This document shows positions 16,025-25,895 of a stretch of 41,430 nucleotides of DNA, in pieces. The stretch lies in assembly GCA_945861865.1 (NCBI GenBank), contig CAMAWN010000031.1:1-41430 (forward strand). The letters run 5' to 3'. The notes below the pieces were generated by a model. That model searched no databases and was not told the DNA's origin. It saw only the letters and a program-made list of their open reading frames with translations. Origin of the DNA: Candidatus Kuenenia stuttgartensis (GTDB lineage Bacteria > Planctomycetota > Planctomycetia > Planctomycetales > Planctomycetaceae). The position numbers were made by a program, and so were the translations under genes. The number at the start of each line of letters is the position of its first letter. Position 1 is the first letter of the stretch.

Positions 16025-17563
16025 TTACTTGGCGTCGATCGTCACGCCCGGCCAATCGTCGGTGCGGAACGGAGTCAGCGGCAGGCCGGCCGTTGAGTAC
16101 ATGTTGACGACCGGGTTGTCGGCCCACGCATAACGGACCGAGGCCGGTTCCTTCACCTTGTCGCTCGAAACTTCGATGCGGCCGTCCGGCAGGATCTTGG
16201 CCGAAGCCCAGACGAATTTCTTGTCGTCACCAGCGATCGCAAAGCCACGCGGTTCATTGACGTCGAAGGGCCGCCAACCGTTTGCAGCCGGAGCAACATT
16301 GTCGAACGTCAGCACGATTTTGTTGCCGGACTTTTCCATTGACTTGTAAAGCGGGTTGCGACACGGAATGCCCTGAACCTTGTACGTCTCGGCCAACGCC
16401 CAGCGAGCCAGCCGACGGCCAACATCGACCTTGTTTTTCGGATGAATGTCCTTCCCCTCGCCGATGTCGATGATGACCGCCTCGCCGGTGTTCTTGAGAC
16501 GCTTCATCGTCATCGTCTGAGCCTCTCGAAGTTCGGCCCACGAGCTGTCACCCGGTTCGGGCTTCTCGCCAAGGAAGTCGGCGAGCTGCACCCAATAAAA
16601 CGGGAAGTCCCCTTGGCCCCACTCGTCGCGCCAATTCTGAATCATCAGCGGGAACAGGTTGCGGTACTGGTACGCTCGGCCGGCGTTCGATTCTCCTTGA
16701 TACCAGATCGCTCCGCGAATGCCGTAGCCGATGTGAGAACTCAGCACGCCGTTGTAAATGTTGGCCGGCCGAGCATTGCCTCGCATTTGGTTCTGCAATC
16801 CGGCGAGCTGCTTCTTCTGGTCCTCGTTGAGGTCCGTCTTCGCCGACAGATCGGCAAACGACTTCTCGTTGAGAATCCAGCGCTCCATCAGCGGTTGCAT
16901 GGAGGCGGTCTTCGTGAGCAAGTCACGGTTGACCCACGCCTCACAGGCGGAGCCGCCCCAGGCGTTGTTGATCATGCCGACCGGGACGTCAAGTGTTCGC
17001 TGCAACTGCCGAGCAAAGAAATAGCCGACTGCCGACCAGTTGCCGACTGTCTCCGGCGTGCAGACTTGCCATTGCCGATCGGGGTGAGTCCAGATCGGCT
17101 CCTGCACGCCGATGTTTGGAAAGTTGATCATCCGCAGCTTCGGATGTTTCGCAGTGGCCTTTTCCAAATCGGCATCGTTGGACGAGTTCACCGACCACTG
17201 CATGTTCGACTGGCCGGAGCAAATCCAAACTTCGCCGACCAGCACGTCGCCGAACTTGATTTCGTTCTTGCCTTTGACCGTCAGCGTCAGCGGTTCGCCA
17301 ACCTCCAGTGGGTCGAGCATGACGCTCCATGTACCGTTGGCTCCGGCTTTCGCCTTGTGGCTTTGCGAGGCGATCGAAACTGTCACCTCTTCGCCGGCCG
17401 CCGCTTTGCCCCAGACTTTGTTCTTCTGGCTCCGTTGCAAAACCATGTGCTCGCCGAAGACGTTCGGCAGCGTCACGTCCGCCATTGCCGAGCCGGCTCC
17501 CATTAAAGCCACCGCAACTGCTACCCACGCTCGCGAACGAGCCGCCTTGAGAAGACTGTGCAT
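16025..17563 (-). CDS. Sialate O-acetylesterase (SGNH/GDSL hydrolase)
   Basis: ATG 17563 with AAAGGA upstream begins a clear signal peptide (basic MHSLLKAARSR, hydrophobic core, cut after GSAMA near residue 27). The mature enzyme has a jelly-roll-like start and then the SGNH domain: ICSGQSNMQW (nucleophile Ser), the WYQGESNAG block, and the distal D-x-x-H in GKDIHPKN. It removes O-acetyl groups from sialic acids or from acetylated polysaccharides in the periplasm or outside. Such exported esterases are abundant in planctomycetes that degrade algal sugars. The 512-residue length fits the family. The substrate is not shown by the sequence. Confidence 0.9.
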   Translation of the reverse strand: MHSLLKAARSRAWVAVAVALMGAGSAMADVTLPNVFGEHMVLQRSQKNKVWGKAAAGEEVTVSIASQSHKAKAGANGTWSVMLDPLEVGEPLTLTVKGKNEIKFGDVLVGEVWICSGQSNMQWSVNSSNDADLEKATAKHPKLRMINFPNIGVQEPIWTHPDRQWQVCTPETVGNWSAVGYFFARQLQRTLDVPVGMINNAWGGSACEAWVNRDLLTKTASMQPLMERWILNEKSFADLSAKTDLNEDQKKQLAGLQNQMRGNARPANIYNGVLSSHIGYGIRGAIWYQGESNAGRAYQYRNLFPLMIQNWRDEWGQGDFPFYWVQLADFLGEKPEPGDSSWAELREAQTMTMKRLKNTGEAVIIDIGEGKDIHPKNKVDVGRRLARWALAETYKVQGIPCRNPLYKSMEKSGNKIVLTFDNVAPAANGWRPFDVNEPRGFAIAGDDKKFVWASAKILPDGRIEVSSDKVKEPASVRYAWADNPVVNMYSTAGLPLTPFRTDDWPGVTIDAK

Positions 17564-17764
17564 GAATCGAGTTCCTTTCCAAAGGTGTCGAACAGAGTTC
17601 CTGGTCCCAGTGACCGACACGGCGGAAGCTAATCAACCCGCCCGGCCAGGGCAAAGCTGGCGTTGGCAGTTGCCCCGCCGGACGAAATAATGCTCCGGCA
17701 CGGCGCATCGCTTGGCGTGGCCCGGCGTCGGAAATGCCGGCCAGGTCAATCAAAAGGAGCGGTC

Positions 17765-20338
17765 ATGGCTCGCTGGCTGGTCTCGATGGGAATGTTCGCG
17801 ATGTTCGGTTGGACTGTGGTCGCCACTGCCGCAGATGCCGTCCCGGACAAAAAGGGGATCGCCTTTTTCGAAAAACGCATCCGCCCGGTGCTGGTCGAAA
17901 GCTGCTACGAATGCCACTCGACCAAAGAGGGGAGCAAGCTCAAAGGTGGCCTCGCACTCGATTCTCGCGAAGGGCTGCTGCAAGGGGGCGAGACCGGCCC
18001 CGCGATTGTCCCCGGCAGTCCGGAGGACAGCCTGCTGATCGAGGCTCTTCGCCACGACGGCCTCGAAATGCCTCCGGAAAAAAAGCTGCCGGAAACGGTC
18101 ATCGCCGACTTCGTCGCCTGGGTCAAAATGGGTGCTCCCGATCCGCGCGAGGGAGGCAAGGTTCCGGCCGCCCGCAAAGAGATCGACATCGAGGCCGGTC
18201 GCCAGTTCTGGGCGTTCCAGCCTCCGAAAACGGTCGAGCCGCCGAGCGTCAAAGACAAACAGTGGCCGAAGTCGGACGTCGACAAGTTCGTGCTCGCCAC
18301 GTTAGAGAAGAACAAACTGAAACCGGTCGCCGACGCGGATCGGCGAACGTGGATTCGCCGAGTCACGCTCGATCTGGTCGGCCTGATTCCGACCCCGGCC
18401 GAGATCGATGCGTTCGTCAACGACAAGTCGCCGCAAGCTGCTGAAGCGGTCGTCGATCGGCTGCTCGCGTCGCCGCAGTTCGGTGAGCGCTGGGGCCGGC
18501 ATTGGCTCGACGTCGCACGCTTCGCGGAATCGAACGGCAACACCGACAATGTTTCGTACCCGCATGCTTGGCGATACCGCGATTACGTCATCCTGTCGTT
18601 CAACTCAGACAAGCCGTTCGATCAATTCATCCGCGAACAACTCGCCGGCGACTTGCTGCCGTCCGAGAACGCGAAGCAGCGGGACGAGTTCTTGACCGCG
18701 ACCGGCTTCTTGGCACTCGGCTCGAAGCCGCGAGCGCAGAACAATCCCGATTTTCAAATGGATGTTGTCGCCGAGCAGATCGAAGTCGCGACGACCGGAT
18801 TCATGGCGTTGACCGTCGCTTGTGCTCGCTGCCACGACCACAAATTTGATCCGATCCCGACCAGCGAGTACTACGCGATGGCCGGCCTCTTCACGAGCAC
18901 CGACACGCTCTACAGCTCTGGTGGCGGACAAGGCAACGGTCGGCAAAAGAACACCGGGTTCCACGAACTCAACGGCGATCCCAACATGGCGGACGTCCGC
19001 CAGAAGCACACCACGGCGCTCGCGACGTTGATCGAGCGTCGTCAGAAAGTGACCACTGAACTCAAACGGCTGGGAGCCGTCGCCAAGGACAAACCCGCCG
19101 AAAAGAACAAGCAGAAGCCCAAGAAGGCCGCTAAAAATCAGCCCCCCGTAAGGCCCGAAGACGTGCCTGCCGTCGAGGTCAAAGTCCCCAAGGACGCTTC
19201 GCCGGAAGAGGCGGACAAGATCAAGCAACTCGGCGAAGACCTGCGGCACTGCGTGGATGAAATCAAGGAACTTCAGGCGAACGCTCCCCCCGCCGGTGAG
19301 ATGGCGATGGGCGTCCGCGACGACAAAAAACCCGCCGATTGCCAGATTTGCGTTCGCGGCGATTCAAAAAATCGGGGAGCCACTGTGCCGCGCGGTGTCG
19401 TCTCGGTCGCCACGATCGGTGAACTGCCGAAGGTCGATCCGACACAGAGCGGCCGGGTCGAACTCGCGAACTGGATCGCCTCCCCGAACAATCCGCTGAC
19501 GGCTCGCGTGGCGGCGAATCGCGTGTGGCAACATCTCTTCGGCCGAGGACTCGTCGCCAGCGTCGATAACTTCGGCGAACTCGGCGAGAGAGCCAGTCAT
19601 CCGGAACTGCTCGATCAACTCGCGTTGCAGTTCGTGCGCGACGGCTGGTCGATCAAGAAATTGATTCGCTCGCTGGTGCTGTCGCGAACCTACGGCCTCG
19701 CCAGTTCGCATGTCGCGAAGAGCTACGAAGCCGATCCCGACAACATTGACCAGTGGCGACACTCGCCGCATCGCATGGACTCGGATCAGATTCGCGACGC
19801 GATCCTCGCCGTCAGCGGCCAGCTTGATCTCGAATCGATGGCCGGCTCGATCGTGTCGAAGTCGCCCGAAGAAGTCGTCCAGCAAGGCCGCTTGAATCCA
19901 GCGACGTTCTCCAACGCCAGCATTCGCAACCGCAGCATCTACCTGCCGATCGTCCGCAACGCGATGCCCGAAGCTCTCGAACTGTTCGACGCACCGGACC
20001 CGTCGCTGGTTATCGGAGTCCGCGACGTCACGACGGTTCCATCGCAAAGCCTCTTTCTGATGAACAGTCAGTTTCTCGTCCAACAGTCGCGGCATTTCGC
20101 CGAACGACTGCTGGCCGTCGGCGACTTGGGAGACTCCGCTCGCGTCGCGCTGGCGTTCCGAATTGCATTGAACCGCGATCCGTCCGCGAAAGAGTCTGCG
20201 GAATCCACCGAGTTCGTGAAACGATCCGAGTCCGTCATCGAGTCCTCCGAAAAAGACCAAGAACAACTCCGAGTCCGCGCCTGGGCGGCCTTCTGCCAAG
20301 CCCTGCTCGCCTCGGCTGAGTTCCGGTACGTCGAATAA
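17765..20338 (+). CDS. DUF1549/DUF1553 protein with N-terminal cytochrome-c-like domain
   Basis: ATG 17765 with AAGGAG upstream starts an 857-residue exported protein with signal peptide (to about residue 23). The N-terminal planctomycete cytochrome-C domain has the haem site C47-Y-E-C50-H51. DUF1549 follows (WPKSDVDKFVLATLE to DHKFDPIPTSEYY) and contains a second CxxCH, CARCH. A lysine- and proline-rich linker then precedes DUF1553 (ELANWIASPNNPLTARVAANRVWQHLFG onward). These giant families exist almost only in Planctomycetota and Verrucomicrobiota and pair with DUF1501 proteins. A redox role on polysaccharides has been proposed, but the function is not established. Confidence 0.92.
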   Translation: MARWLVSMGMFAMFGWTVVATAADAVPDKKGIAFFEKRIRPVLVESCYECHSTKEGSKLKGGLALDSREGLLQGGETGPAIVPGSPEDSLLIEALRHDGLEMPPEKKLPETVIADFVAWVKMGAPDPREGGKVPAARKEIDIEAGRQFWAFQPPKTVEPPSVKDKQWPKSDVDKFVLATLEKNKLKPVADADRRTWIRRVTLDLVGLIPTPAEIDAFVNDKSPQAAEAVVDRLLASPQFGERWGRHWLDVARFAESNGNTDNVSYPHAWRYRDYVILSFNSDKPFDQFIREQLAGDLLPSENAKQRDEFLTATGFLALGSKPRAQNNPDFQMDVVAEQIEVATTGFMALTVACARCHDHKFDPIPTSEYYAMAGLFTSTDTLYSSGGGQGNGRQKNTGFHELNGDPNMADVRQKHTTALATLIERRQKVTTELKRLGAVAKDKPAEKNKQKPKKAAKNQPPVRPEDVPAVEVKVPKDASPEEADKIKQLGEDLRHCVDEIKELQANAPPAGEMAMGVRDDKKPADCQICVRGDSKNRGATVPRGVVSVATIGELPKVDPTQSGRVELANWIASPNNPLTARVAANRVWQHLFGRGLVASVDNFGELGERASHPELLDQLALQFVRDGWSIKKLIRSLVLSRTYGLASSHVAKSYEADPDNIDQWRHSPHRMDSDQIRDAILAVSGQLDLESMAGSIVSKSPEEVVQQGRLNPATFSNASIRNRSIYLPIVRNAMPEALELFDAPDPSLVIGVRDVTTVPSQSLFLMNSQFLVQQSRHFAERLLAVGDLGDSARVALAFRIALNRDPSAKESAESTEFVKRSESVIESSEKDQEQLRVRAWAAFCQALLASAEFRYVE

Positions 20339-20466
20339 TTTGGAGTGCGGCGAGTCATCGCCACTTTTGCAGTTGTTGTTCAGATTGAGTCGAAACCAAA
20401 ACCCAAAGGCGGCTTTACCGCCAATCCAAAGCGGTGCTGACAAACCGCATTCCCAAGGAGTCAATC

Positions 20467-21834
20467 ATGCGTTGGTCCCGTCGCGAAATGTTGCAGCGAG
20501 TTTCCAGTGGATTCGGCATGATGGCCTTCGCCGGCCTCGCCAGTCAGCGAACCTCCGCCGATTACACCAACCCATTGGCTCCGAAGGAACCGCACTTCGC
20601 TCCGAAGGCAAAGCGAGTGATCTACGCCTGTATGCGGGGCGGCCCGTCGCACGTCGATACGTTCGATTACAAGCCGGCACTCGCCGATCACGATGGCAAA
20701 GCGGCTCCCGAACAGAAGGGCCGCACGCTGTTGTCGTCGCCGTGGAAGTTCGAGCAGCAAGGTCAGAGCGGCCTGCCGATCTCGGAACTCTTCCCGCACG
20801 TTGGCAAGCACGCCGATCAGATGTGTCTCATCAACAGCCTGTGGACCGACGTGCCAAATCACCCGCAAGCGTTCCTGATGATGCACACCGGCGAGTTCCG
20901 CTTTGCTCGCCCCAGCATGGGAGCGTGGTCGCTGTACGGTTTGGGCACGCAGAACCAAAACTTGCCGGGATTCGTGACGATCAACCCGCCGAACAACCTT
21001 GGTGGCGCGCAAAACTATTCGAACGGATTCCTGCCGGCGATCTACCAAGGGACTGCCATCGGTCGAGAAGGTCAGAAGGTTGCCGATACGCGGATTGGCA
21101 ACATCACCTCCAAACATTTGCCCGGCTCGCTGCAACGCGAGCAACTCGACCTCGTGCAGTCGCTCAACCGCGATCTGCTCGGCCGCCAACAAGTCAACGC
21201 CGAGATCGAAGGGGTCATCGAATCCTACGAACTCGCCTTCCGCATGCAGGACGCGCTGCCAGAGGTGCTCGACCTGACGAAAGAGTCTAAGGCGACGCTC
21301 GATTCTTACGGCATCGGTGGCGGCCCGACCGACAACTTTGGCCGGCAATGCCTGATGGCTCGACGACTGGCGGAATCGGGAGTTCGCTTCATCGAAGTCA
21401 CGCACGCGAACTGGGACCAGCACAGTGGTCTCAAGAACAACCTGACCAACAACTGCAAAGCGATCGATCAGCCGCTCGCCGCGTTGCTGGCCGATCTCGA
21501 ATCGCGGGACATGTTGAAAGACACGCTGGTCATGTGGGGCGGCGAATTCGGCCGCACTCCGCACGTCCGCAACAAAGACGGCCGCGATCACAACGGGACT
21601 GCGTACTCGATGTGGCTCGCCGGCGGCGGTGTGAAAGGCGGCCTGCGTTACGGGGCTAGCGACGAATTCGGCATCAAGGCGGTCGAAAACAAAGTCCACC
21701 CTCACGACCTGCACGCCACGATCCTGCACCTGCTCGGACTCGACCACGAGAAGCTGACGTACCGCTACGGCGGTCGCGACTACAAACTCACGGGCGTCGG
21801 CGGCGCTCGCGTGATCGACGACATCTTCGCGTGA
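20467..21834 (+). CDS. DUF1501 protein with twin-arginine leader
   Basis: ATG 20467 with AAGGAG at 20456-20461 is preferred over the upstream in-frame ATG 20434. The start, MRWSRREMLQRVSSGFGMM, contains the RR pair and hydrophobic stretch of a Tat signal, so the protein is folded before export. The body is the alkaline-phosphatase-superfamily-like DUF1501 fold, with RFIEVTHANWDQHSG, LVMWGGEFGRTPHV, GRDHNGTAYSMWLAGGG and HPHDLHATILHLLG, where histidines and aspartates could bind metal. It follows the DUF1549/1553 gene by 128 bases, the standard pairing, and ends in a terminator. The substrate is unknown. Confidence 0.92.
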   Translation: MRWSRREMLQRVSSGFGMMAFAGLASQRTSADYTNPLAPKEPHFAPKAKRVIYACMRGGPSHVDTFDYKPALADHDGKAAPEQKGRTLLSSPWKFEQQGQSGLPISELFPHVGKHADQMCLINSLWTDVPNHPQAFLMMHTGEFRFARPSMGAWSLYGLGTQNQNLPGFVTINPPNNLGGAQNYSNGFLPAIYQGTAIGREGQKVADTRIGNITSKHLPGSLQREQLDLVQSLNRDLLGRQQVNAEIEGVIESYELAFRMQDALPEVLDLTKESKATLDSYGIGGGPTDNFGRQCLMARRLAESGVRFIEVTHANWDQHSGLKNNLTNNCKAIDQPLAALLADLESRDMLKDTLVMWGGEFGRTPHVRNKDGRDHNGTAYSMWLAGGGVKGGLRYGASDEFGIKAVENKVHPHDLHATILHLLGLDHEKLTYRYGGRDYKLTGVGGARVIDDIFA

Positions 21835-21858
21835 GTCAGACGCCACGACGAGAAAACT

Positions 21859-21897
21859 GAAGCCCGGCTTTTCCGCAGAAGCCGGGCTTCTTCGTTT
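21859..21897 (+). terminator. Strong intrinsic terminator of the DUF1549-DUF1501 operon
   Basis: GAAGCCCGGCTT (21859-21870) pairs perfectly with AAGCCGGGCTTC (21879-21890), with an 8-base loop and a TTCGTTT tail. It closes the two-gene unit. Confidence 0.85.
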
Positions 21898-22162
21898 GGC
21901 TCACGGAGCGATGTTGAAACATGGCTTGCGCGATTTGAGATTTGATCAGTTCGGATTCGTAGGCTCGCCGGTGCACAGACGCGGCAACGTGTTCGTGACA
22001 ACGATTGCCATGTGGTGAACGAATCTGACTACGATACGTCGACACTTCTGGTGGGCTTGCAGAATGTTTTTGGAGAGCTAGTTTGTGATGAGCACGAATG
22101 TGCCCCTTGGAACCGTGACGACTCACGCGTACCATGCTCGTGCCGTTTTGCAGGAGCCGAAC
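21898..22162. other. Non-coding gap before the small membrane protein gene
   Basis: This 265-base stretch shows no credible gene. An in-frame ATG at 22085 could extend the next gene, but the leader has no family features and the start at 22163 has a better ribosome-binding site. A promoter is expected, but I cannot point to a convincing -35/-10 pair. Confidence 0.4.
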
Positions 22163-22654
22163 ATGCTGTCTCGCTCGTTGATCGCCGCTGTGGTCTTGGT
22201 TGGAGTTTTCGGAATCATTTGGCTCGCTCGCCGGTTCTTCGGTTCGTGGAACGCGACTCGACGGCAAACTGAAACCGAGAGCGCGATGAAACAGTTCCGG
22301 ATGCAACGCGAACAGTTGGAGGCCAAGTTCTATGATTTGGCTCGCGTGTCCGGGAAACCGCGCGGCCTGAAATGGTTGGATGGCGACTGGCAGAGCGACG
22401 TCACGTTCGCTCGCGCGTGCGACACCGGCTTGCTGACCGCCTTCGTTGGACTGCACATTCGCTTCGAGGCCATTGAGGGAGGCGATATGGAGGGTGTCGC
22501 CGCCGTGGACACGGTTCGCGATGCCGCCGCCGTCTTTCACTACCAGCGCGGGCGATGGGGAACTAGCGGCCGAGTTCTGATGAACATGAATCCTGCGGAA
22601 GCCGTGACTCGGCTGGCTGGGCAATTCGCTCCCGTGATCAGCAGCGGTTCGTGA
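22163..22654 (+). CDS. Hypothetical single-span membrane protein, 163 aa
   Basis: ATG 22163 follows AGGAG (22152-22156). Residues 4-24 (RSLIAAVVLVGVFGIIWLARRFF) form one membrane helix with positive residues after it. A short coiled stretch (ETESAMKQFRMQREQLEAKFYDL) and a small globular domain of about 110 residues then follow (GKPRGLKWLDGDWQSDVTFAR...). The domain contains paired statements about vertebrate-like 'VFHY' strands but no known active site. The next gene, a transglutaminase-like protein, starts nearby and may be co-transcribed. I do not recognise a family with confidence. Confidence 0.65.
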   Translation: MLSRSLIAAVVLVGVFGIIWLARRFFGSWNATRRQTETESAMKQFRMQREQLEAKFYDLARVSGKPRGLKWLDGDWQSDVTFARACDTGLLTAFVGLHIRFEAIEGGDMEGVAAVDTVRDAAAVFHYQRGRWGTSGRVLMNMNPAEAVTRLAGQFAPVISSGS

Positions 22655-22689
22655 TCGGTTCGCCCTCTCAAGATCTCAAGGTGACGCTC

Positions 22690-23289
22690 ATGGATGGACC
22701 CCTTTCGCCGGAGGAACTCGGCCTGCTCAAAAGTTTGAACCGGCCGGAAAAAATTCAAGCGTTTCTGGACAACGAAGTCCGCTACAACCAAGAGACAACC
22801 TGTCGCTCGCCGCGCCGCGTCATCCGAGATCGTAAAGCCCATTGTGCCGAAGGAGCGTTCTTCGCGGCGGCGGCGATGGATGCTAATGGAATCCCACCGC
22901 TGATCATCGACTTGGAAGCGATCCGCGATGACGACCATCTGCTGACCGTCTTTCGCGAGCACGGCTGCTGGGGCGCGATCGCCAAATCCAACTACGCGGG
23001 ATTGCGATTTCGTGAGCCGGTCTATCGCACGCTCCGCGAGTTGGTGATGTCGTACTATGAGCACTATTTCAACGCTGCCGGCGAGAAAACGCTGCGTACG
23101 TTTTCACGACCGGTCAATCTGCATCGTTTCGATCACATCGATTGGATGACCACGGAAGAAGATGTCTGGGAGATTTGCGAGTATCTCTGCACGATCCCGC
23201 ACACGCGCGTGTTGACGTCGGCAATCGAGCGTCGGCGGCGCAGCGTGGACGCGCGGTTATTCGCCGCGGGACACGTCGGGGCCGTTTGA
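22690..23289 (+). CDS. Transglutaminase-like (cysteine peptidase fold) hypothetical protein
   Basis: The 199-residue protein resembles small transglutaminase-fold proteins. A cysteine follows a helix in DRKAHCAEGAFFAAAAM, a histidine sits in DDDHLLTVFREHGCW, and an asparagine or aspartate of the KSNYAGLRFREPVYR strand would complete the triad. A C-terminal helical part contains SYYEHYFNAAGEKTLRTFSRPVNL. ATG 22690 is chosen, but GTG 22651 (13 residues longer, overlapping the upstream stop region by four bases) is possible. No signal peptide is seen. It could process peptides or amides, but no substrate can be named. Confidence 0.65.
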   Translation: MDGPLSPEELGLLKSLNRPEKIQAFLDNEVRYNQETTCRSPRRVIRDRKAHCAEGAFFAAAAMDANGIPPLIIDLEAIRDDDHLLTVFREHGCWGAIAKSNYAGLRFREPVYRTLRELVMSYYEHYFNAAGEKTLRTFSRPVNLHRFDHIDWMTTEEDVWEICEYLCTIPHTRVLTSAIERRRRSVDARLFAAGHVGAV

Positions 23290-23367
23290 CGCTCGCTTGT
23301 CACGCTCCTCGCACCCCGTCAGACTCCGCCGACTTTTCGTCTTTTTGCCAGCCTCACGGACGGAGCG

Positions 23368-24603
23368 ATGCCCGAACAAATCATTCACACGCACGAGTTG
23401 CCCAACGGTTTGACGGTCGTAATCGAGCCGATGTCCGACGTGCAATCGGCGGCGTTTTGCTTTCTGATTCCGGGCGGCAGTGCGTTCGATCCTGCCAACT
23501 ACGGCGGCACCGCAGCGGTTCTGACCGACTGGATCACGCGCGGCGCGGGAGACCTCGACAGCCGCGATTTGTCGAATGCACTCGACAATCTCGGTGTGCA
23601 GCGCAACGAGAGCACCGGGCTGAATCACCTCGCGTTCACGGCCGCAACCTTGGGAGAAAACGTACCCGCCGCGCTGTCGCTGTATGCCGACATCATCCGC
23701 CGGCCGCAACTTCCCGATGAAGAATTCGAGGGTGCGATCGCCGGAATCGAGCAGTCACTGCGAGCCATCGAAGACGAACCGCAACGCAAGTTGATGATCG
23801 AACTCCGCCGCCGCTGCTACGACGCGCCGTGGGGTTTGCCGACCGAAGGAACTCTCGAAGAGATCGCGCGCATCACGGCGAAATCGGTGCGAGCACATTA
23901 CGACCGTTGCCTGCGTCCGAACGGTGCCATTCTGGGCATCGCCGGCTGCGTCGAGATTCAAGAGATGCTCGCCTTGGTCCGCGAAAAGTTCGGTGACTGG
24001 ACCACGAAACCCGATTCTTCCATGGTCACCGGCCCGCGCGGTGAACGAGTCGGACACATCGATCACGACTCGACGCAGACGCACATCGGAATTGCCTACG
24101 ACGCCATCGAATACGCTCATCCCGATTATTACAAGGCGTGGGCGGCGGTCGGAGTGCTCAGCGGAGGCATGAGCGCGCGGCTCTTCACCGAGGTTCGCGA
24201 GCGTCGCGGTTTGTGCTATTCGGTCAACGCGTCGCTCAACAGCTTGAAGCACGAAGGGCGAGTCCTGTGCTACGCCGGGACGACCGTCGAACGTGCTCAG
24301 GAGACGCTCGACGTGACGTTGCACGAATTGCAACGACTCGGCGACGGGATCGAATCCCATGAACTCGAACGCTGCAAAGCCCGCGCGAAGAGTTCGCTGA
24401 TCATGCAACAAGAATCGACGACGAGCCGTGCGACGTCCATCGCACGTGACTGGCATTTCTTGAAACGTGTCCAAACGCTGGACGATATCCGCCGCGACAT
24501 CGACGAACTGACCGTGTCCGGAGTGCTGGATTACGTCCATCAACATCCGGCGCGTGACTTCACGGTCCTGACAATCGGCCCGAATGCTTTGAAGGTTCCG
24601 TAG
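23368..24603 (+). CDS. M16 peptidase-family subunit lacking the zinc site
   Basis: The 411-residue protein has the two-domain M16 (pitrilysin/MPP) fold, starting with [22 protein letters not shown]. Where active members have H-x-x-E-H, this one reads [15 protein letters not shown], so no zinc ligand remains. In contrast, the second-domain substrate-binding element [15 protein letters not shown], with the Arg/Tyr pair, is fully kept. The next gene has the reverse pattern. The two should therefore form an obligate heterodimer like the alpha/beta subunits of the mitochondrial processing peptidase or the known bacterial M16B pairs. There is no signal peptide, so the pair is probably cytoplasmic. 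Confidence 0.9.
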   Translation: MPEQIIHTHELPNGLTVVIEPMSDVQSAAFCFLIPGGSAFDPANYGGTAAVLTDWITRGAGDLDSRDLSNALDNLGVQRNESTGLNHLAFTAATLGENVPAALSLYADIIRRPQLPDEEFEGAIAGIEQSLRAIEDEPQRKLMIELRRRCYDAPWGLPTEGTLEEIARITAKSVRAHYDRCLRPNGAILGIAGCVEIQEMLALVREKFGDWTTKPDSSMVTGPRGERVGHIDHDSTQTHIGIAYDAIEYAHPDYYKAWAAVGVLSGGMSARLFTEVRERRGLCYSVNASLNSLKHEGRVLCYAGTTVERAQETLDVTLHELQRLGDGIESHELERCKARAKSSLIMQQESTTSRATSIARDWHFLKRVQTLDDIRRDIDELTVSGVLDYVHQHPARDFTVLTIGPNALKVP

Positions 24604-24606
24604 CAG

Positions 24607-24648
24607 CAGGCGGCTCGCCTGCTCATCGCACGACAGGCGAGCCGCCTG
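24607..24648. repeat. Perfect palindrome between the two M16 genes (15-bp arms)
   Basis: CAGGCGGCTCGCCTG at 24607-24621 is the reverse complement of 24634-24648 with a 12-base loop. It begins four bases after the first M16 stop codon and ends 17 bases before the next start. Unlike others it lies inside an apparent operon, so it may reduce or balance expression of the second gene. Confidence 0.8.
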
Positions 24649-24665
24649 TCGCCACGAAAGATGCC

Positions 24666-25895
24666 ATGAAATTCCATCAATCAAAACTCGCGAACGGTCT
24701 GACGGTCATCGCCGAGTTGAATCCGGCGGTGCATTCGGTCGCGCTGGGCTTCTTCGTCCGGACTGGTTCGCGTGACGAAACCGCCGCCGTGTCAGGCGTC
24801 AGTCATTTTCTGGAGCACATGGTTTTCAAGGGGAGCGAGAAGTACTCGGCCGACGACGTCAATCGCATCTTTGACGAGGTCGGAGCCAAGTACAACGCGG
24901 CAACGGCCGAAGAAGGAACGCTGTTCTACGGAGCGGTCTTGCCCGAATACTTGCCGCAAGCGTTCGAGCTGTTCGCGAACATCCTGCGACCCGCGCTGCG
25001 GCAAGAAGACTTCGACATGGAGAAAAATGTCATCCTCGAAGAGATCGGAATGTACGACGACCAGCCGAGCTTCACGGCCTACGAAAATCTGATGCAGACG
25101 CACTTCGCCGGACATCCGCTGGGGCAAAGCGTGCTTGGCACGAAGGAGAGCATCACCGCTCTGACCTGCGAACAAATGCGTGGGTACCACCGTGACCGCT
25201 ACCTCGCAGGCAACGTCACGCTGGCGGTTGCTGGCAACACGGATTGGGCACAAATTCTCACGCTGGCTGAGCAGCATTGTGCGAACTGGCCGGCGGGAAC
25301 TTGCGGCCGCGCGACTCACGAAGCGAAGCCAGCGGGTGGATTGAAAGTCATCACTCGGCCGAAGAGTCAACAAGAACACATCATGCAGATGACTCCGGCC
25401 CCGTCGGCTCAGAATCGCTTGCGATTCGCGGCGGAGATTCTGTCGGTGATCGTCGGCGATCACAGCGGCAGCCGGCTGTTTTGGGAACTGGTCGATCCCG
25501 GACTCGCCGAAGCGGCCGACCTCGACTTCAACGAGTACGACGGCAGCGGCAGCTATCTGACGTATTTGTCGAGCGAACCCGAAGCGATCGCCGACAACCT
25601 CGCCCGCATTCAGGCAATCTTTGCGGAAGTCAACCAGCACGGCATTCGCGAAGACGAGCTCGAACAAGCCAAGAACAAAGTTGCGTCGCGCGTCGTGCTG
25701 CGCAGCGAACGCCCGACTGGCCGACTCTCGTCGTTGGGCGGCAATTGGATCTACCGCGAGGAATACCGATCGGTCGACGATGATCTCGCCGAATTGCGCG
25801 GGATCACGTCGCGCGACGTCCGCGAGTTGTTGGACATCTACCCGCTGGGAGCTACGACCACGGTCGCCGTCGGGCCGATGGAGTCACTGGAGTAG
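24666..25895 (+). CDS. M16 zinc peptidase, catalytic subunit
   Basis: The 409-residue protein has the complete inverted zinc motif H47-F-L-E50-H51 and the distal glutamate in [12 protein letters not shown] (E125 or E126). It should be the catalytic partner of the upstream protein. In the second domain the usual RLFxEVRExRGLxYxV element is changed to [19 protein letters not shown], so the Arg/Tyr substrate clamp is lost here and supplied by the partner. The protein cuts short or unfolded peptides inside a clam-shell dimer chamber. The stop codon TAG lies inside the palindrome at 25892-25913. Confidence 0.92.
   Translation: MKFHQSKLANGLTVIAELNPAVHSVALGFFVRTGSRDETAAVSGVSHFLEHMVFKGSEKYSADDVNRIFDEVGAKYNAATAEEGTLFYGAVLPEYLPQAFELFANILRPALRQEDFDMEKNVILEEIGMYDDQPSFTAYENLMQTHFAGHPLGQSVLGTKESITALTCEQMRGYHRDRYLAGNVTLAVAGNTDWAQILTLAEQHCANWPAGTCGRATHEAKPAGGLKVITRPKSQQEHIMQMTPAPSAQNRLRFAAEILSVIVGDHSGSRLFWELVDPGLAEAADLDFNEYDGSGSYLTYLSSEPEAIADNLARIQAIFAEVNQHGIREDELEQAKNKVASRVVLRSERPTGRLSSLGGNWIYREEYRSVDDDLAELRGITSRDVRELLDIYPLGATTTVAVGPMESLE

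Noticed and set aside
16442-17506. 354-codon open frame opposite the sialate esterase
   Set aside because: Antisense shadow; the minus strand has a signal peptide and the full SGNH motif set.
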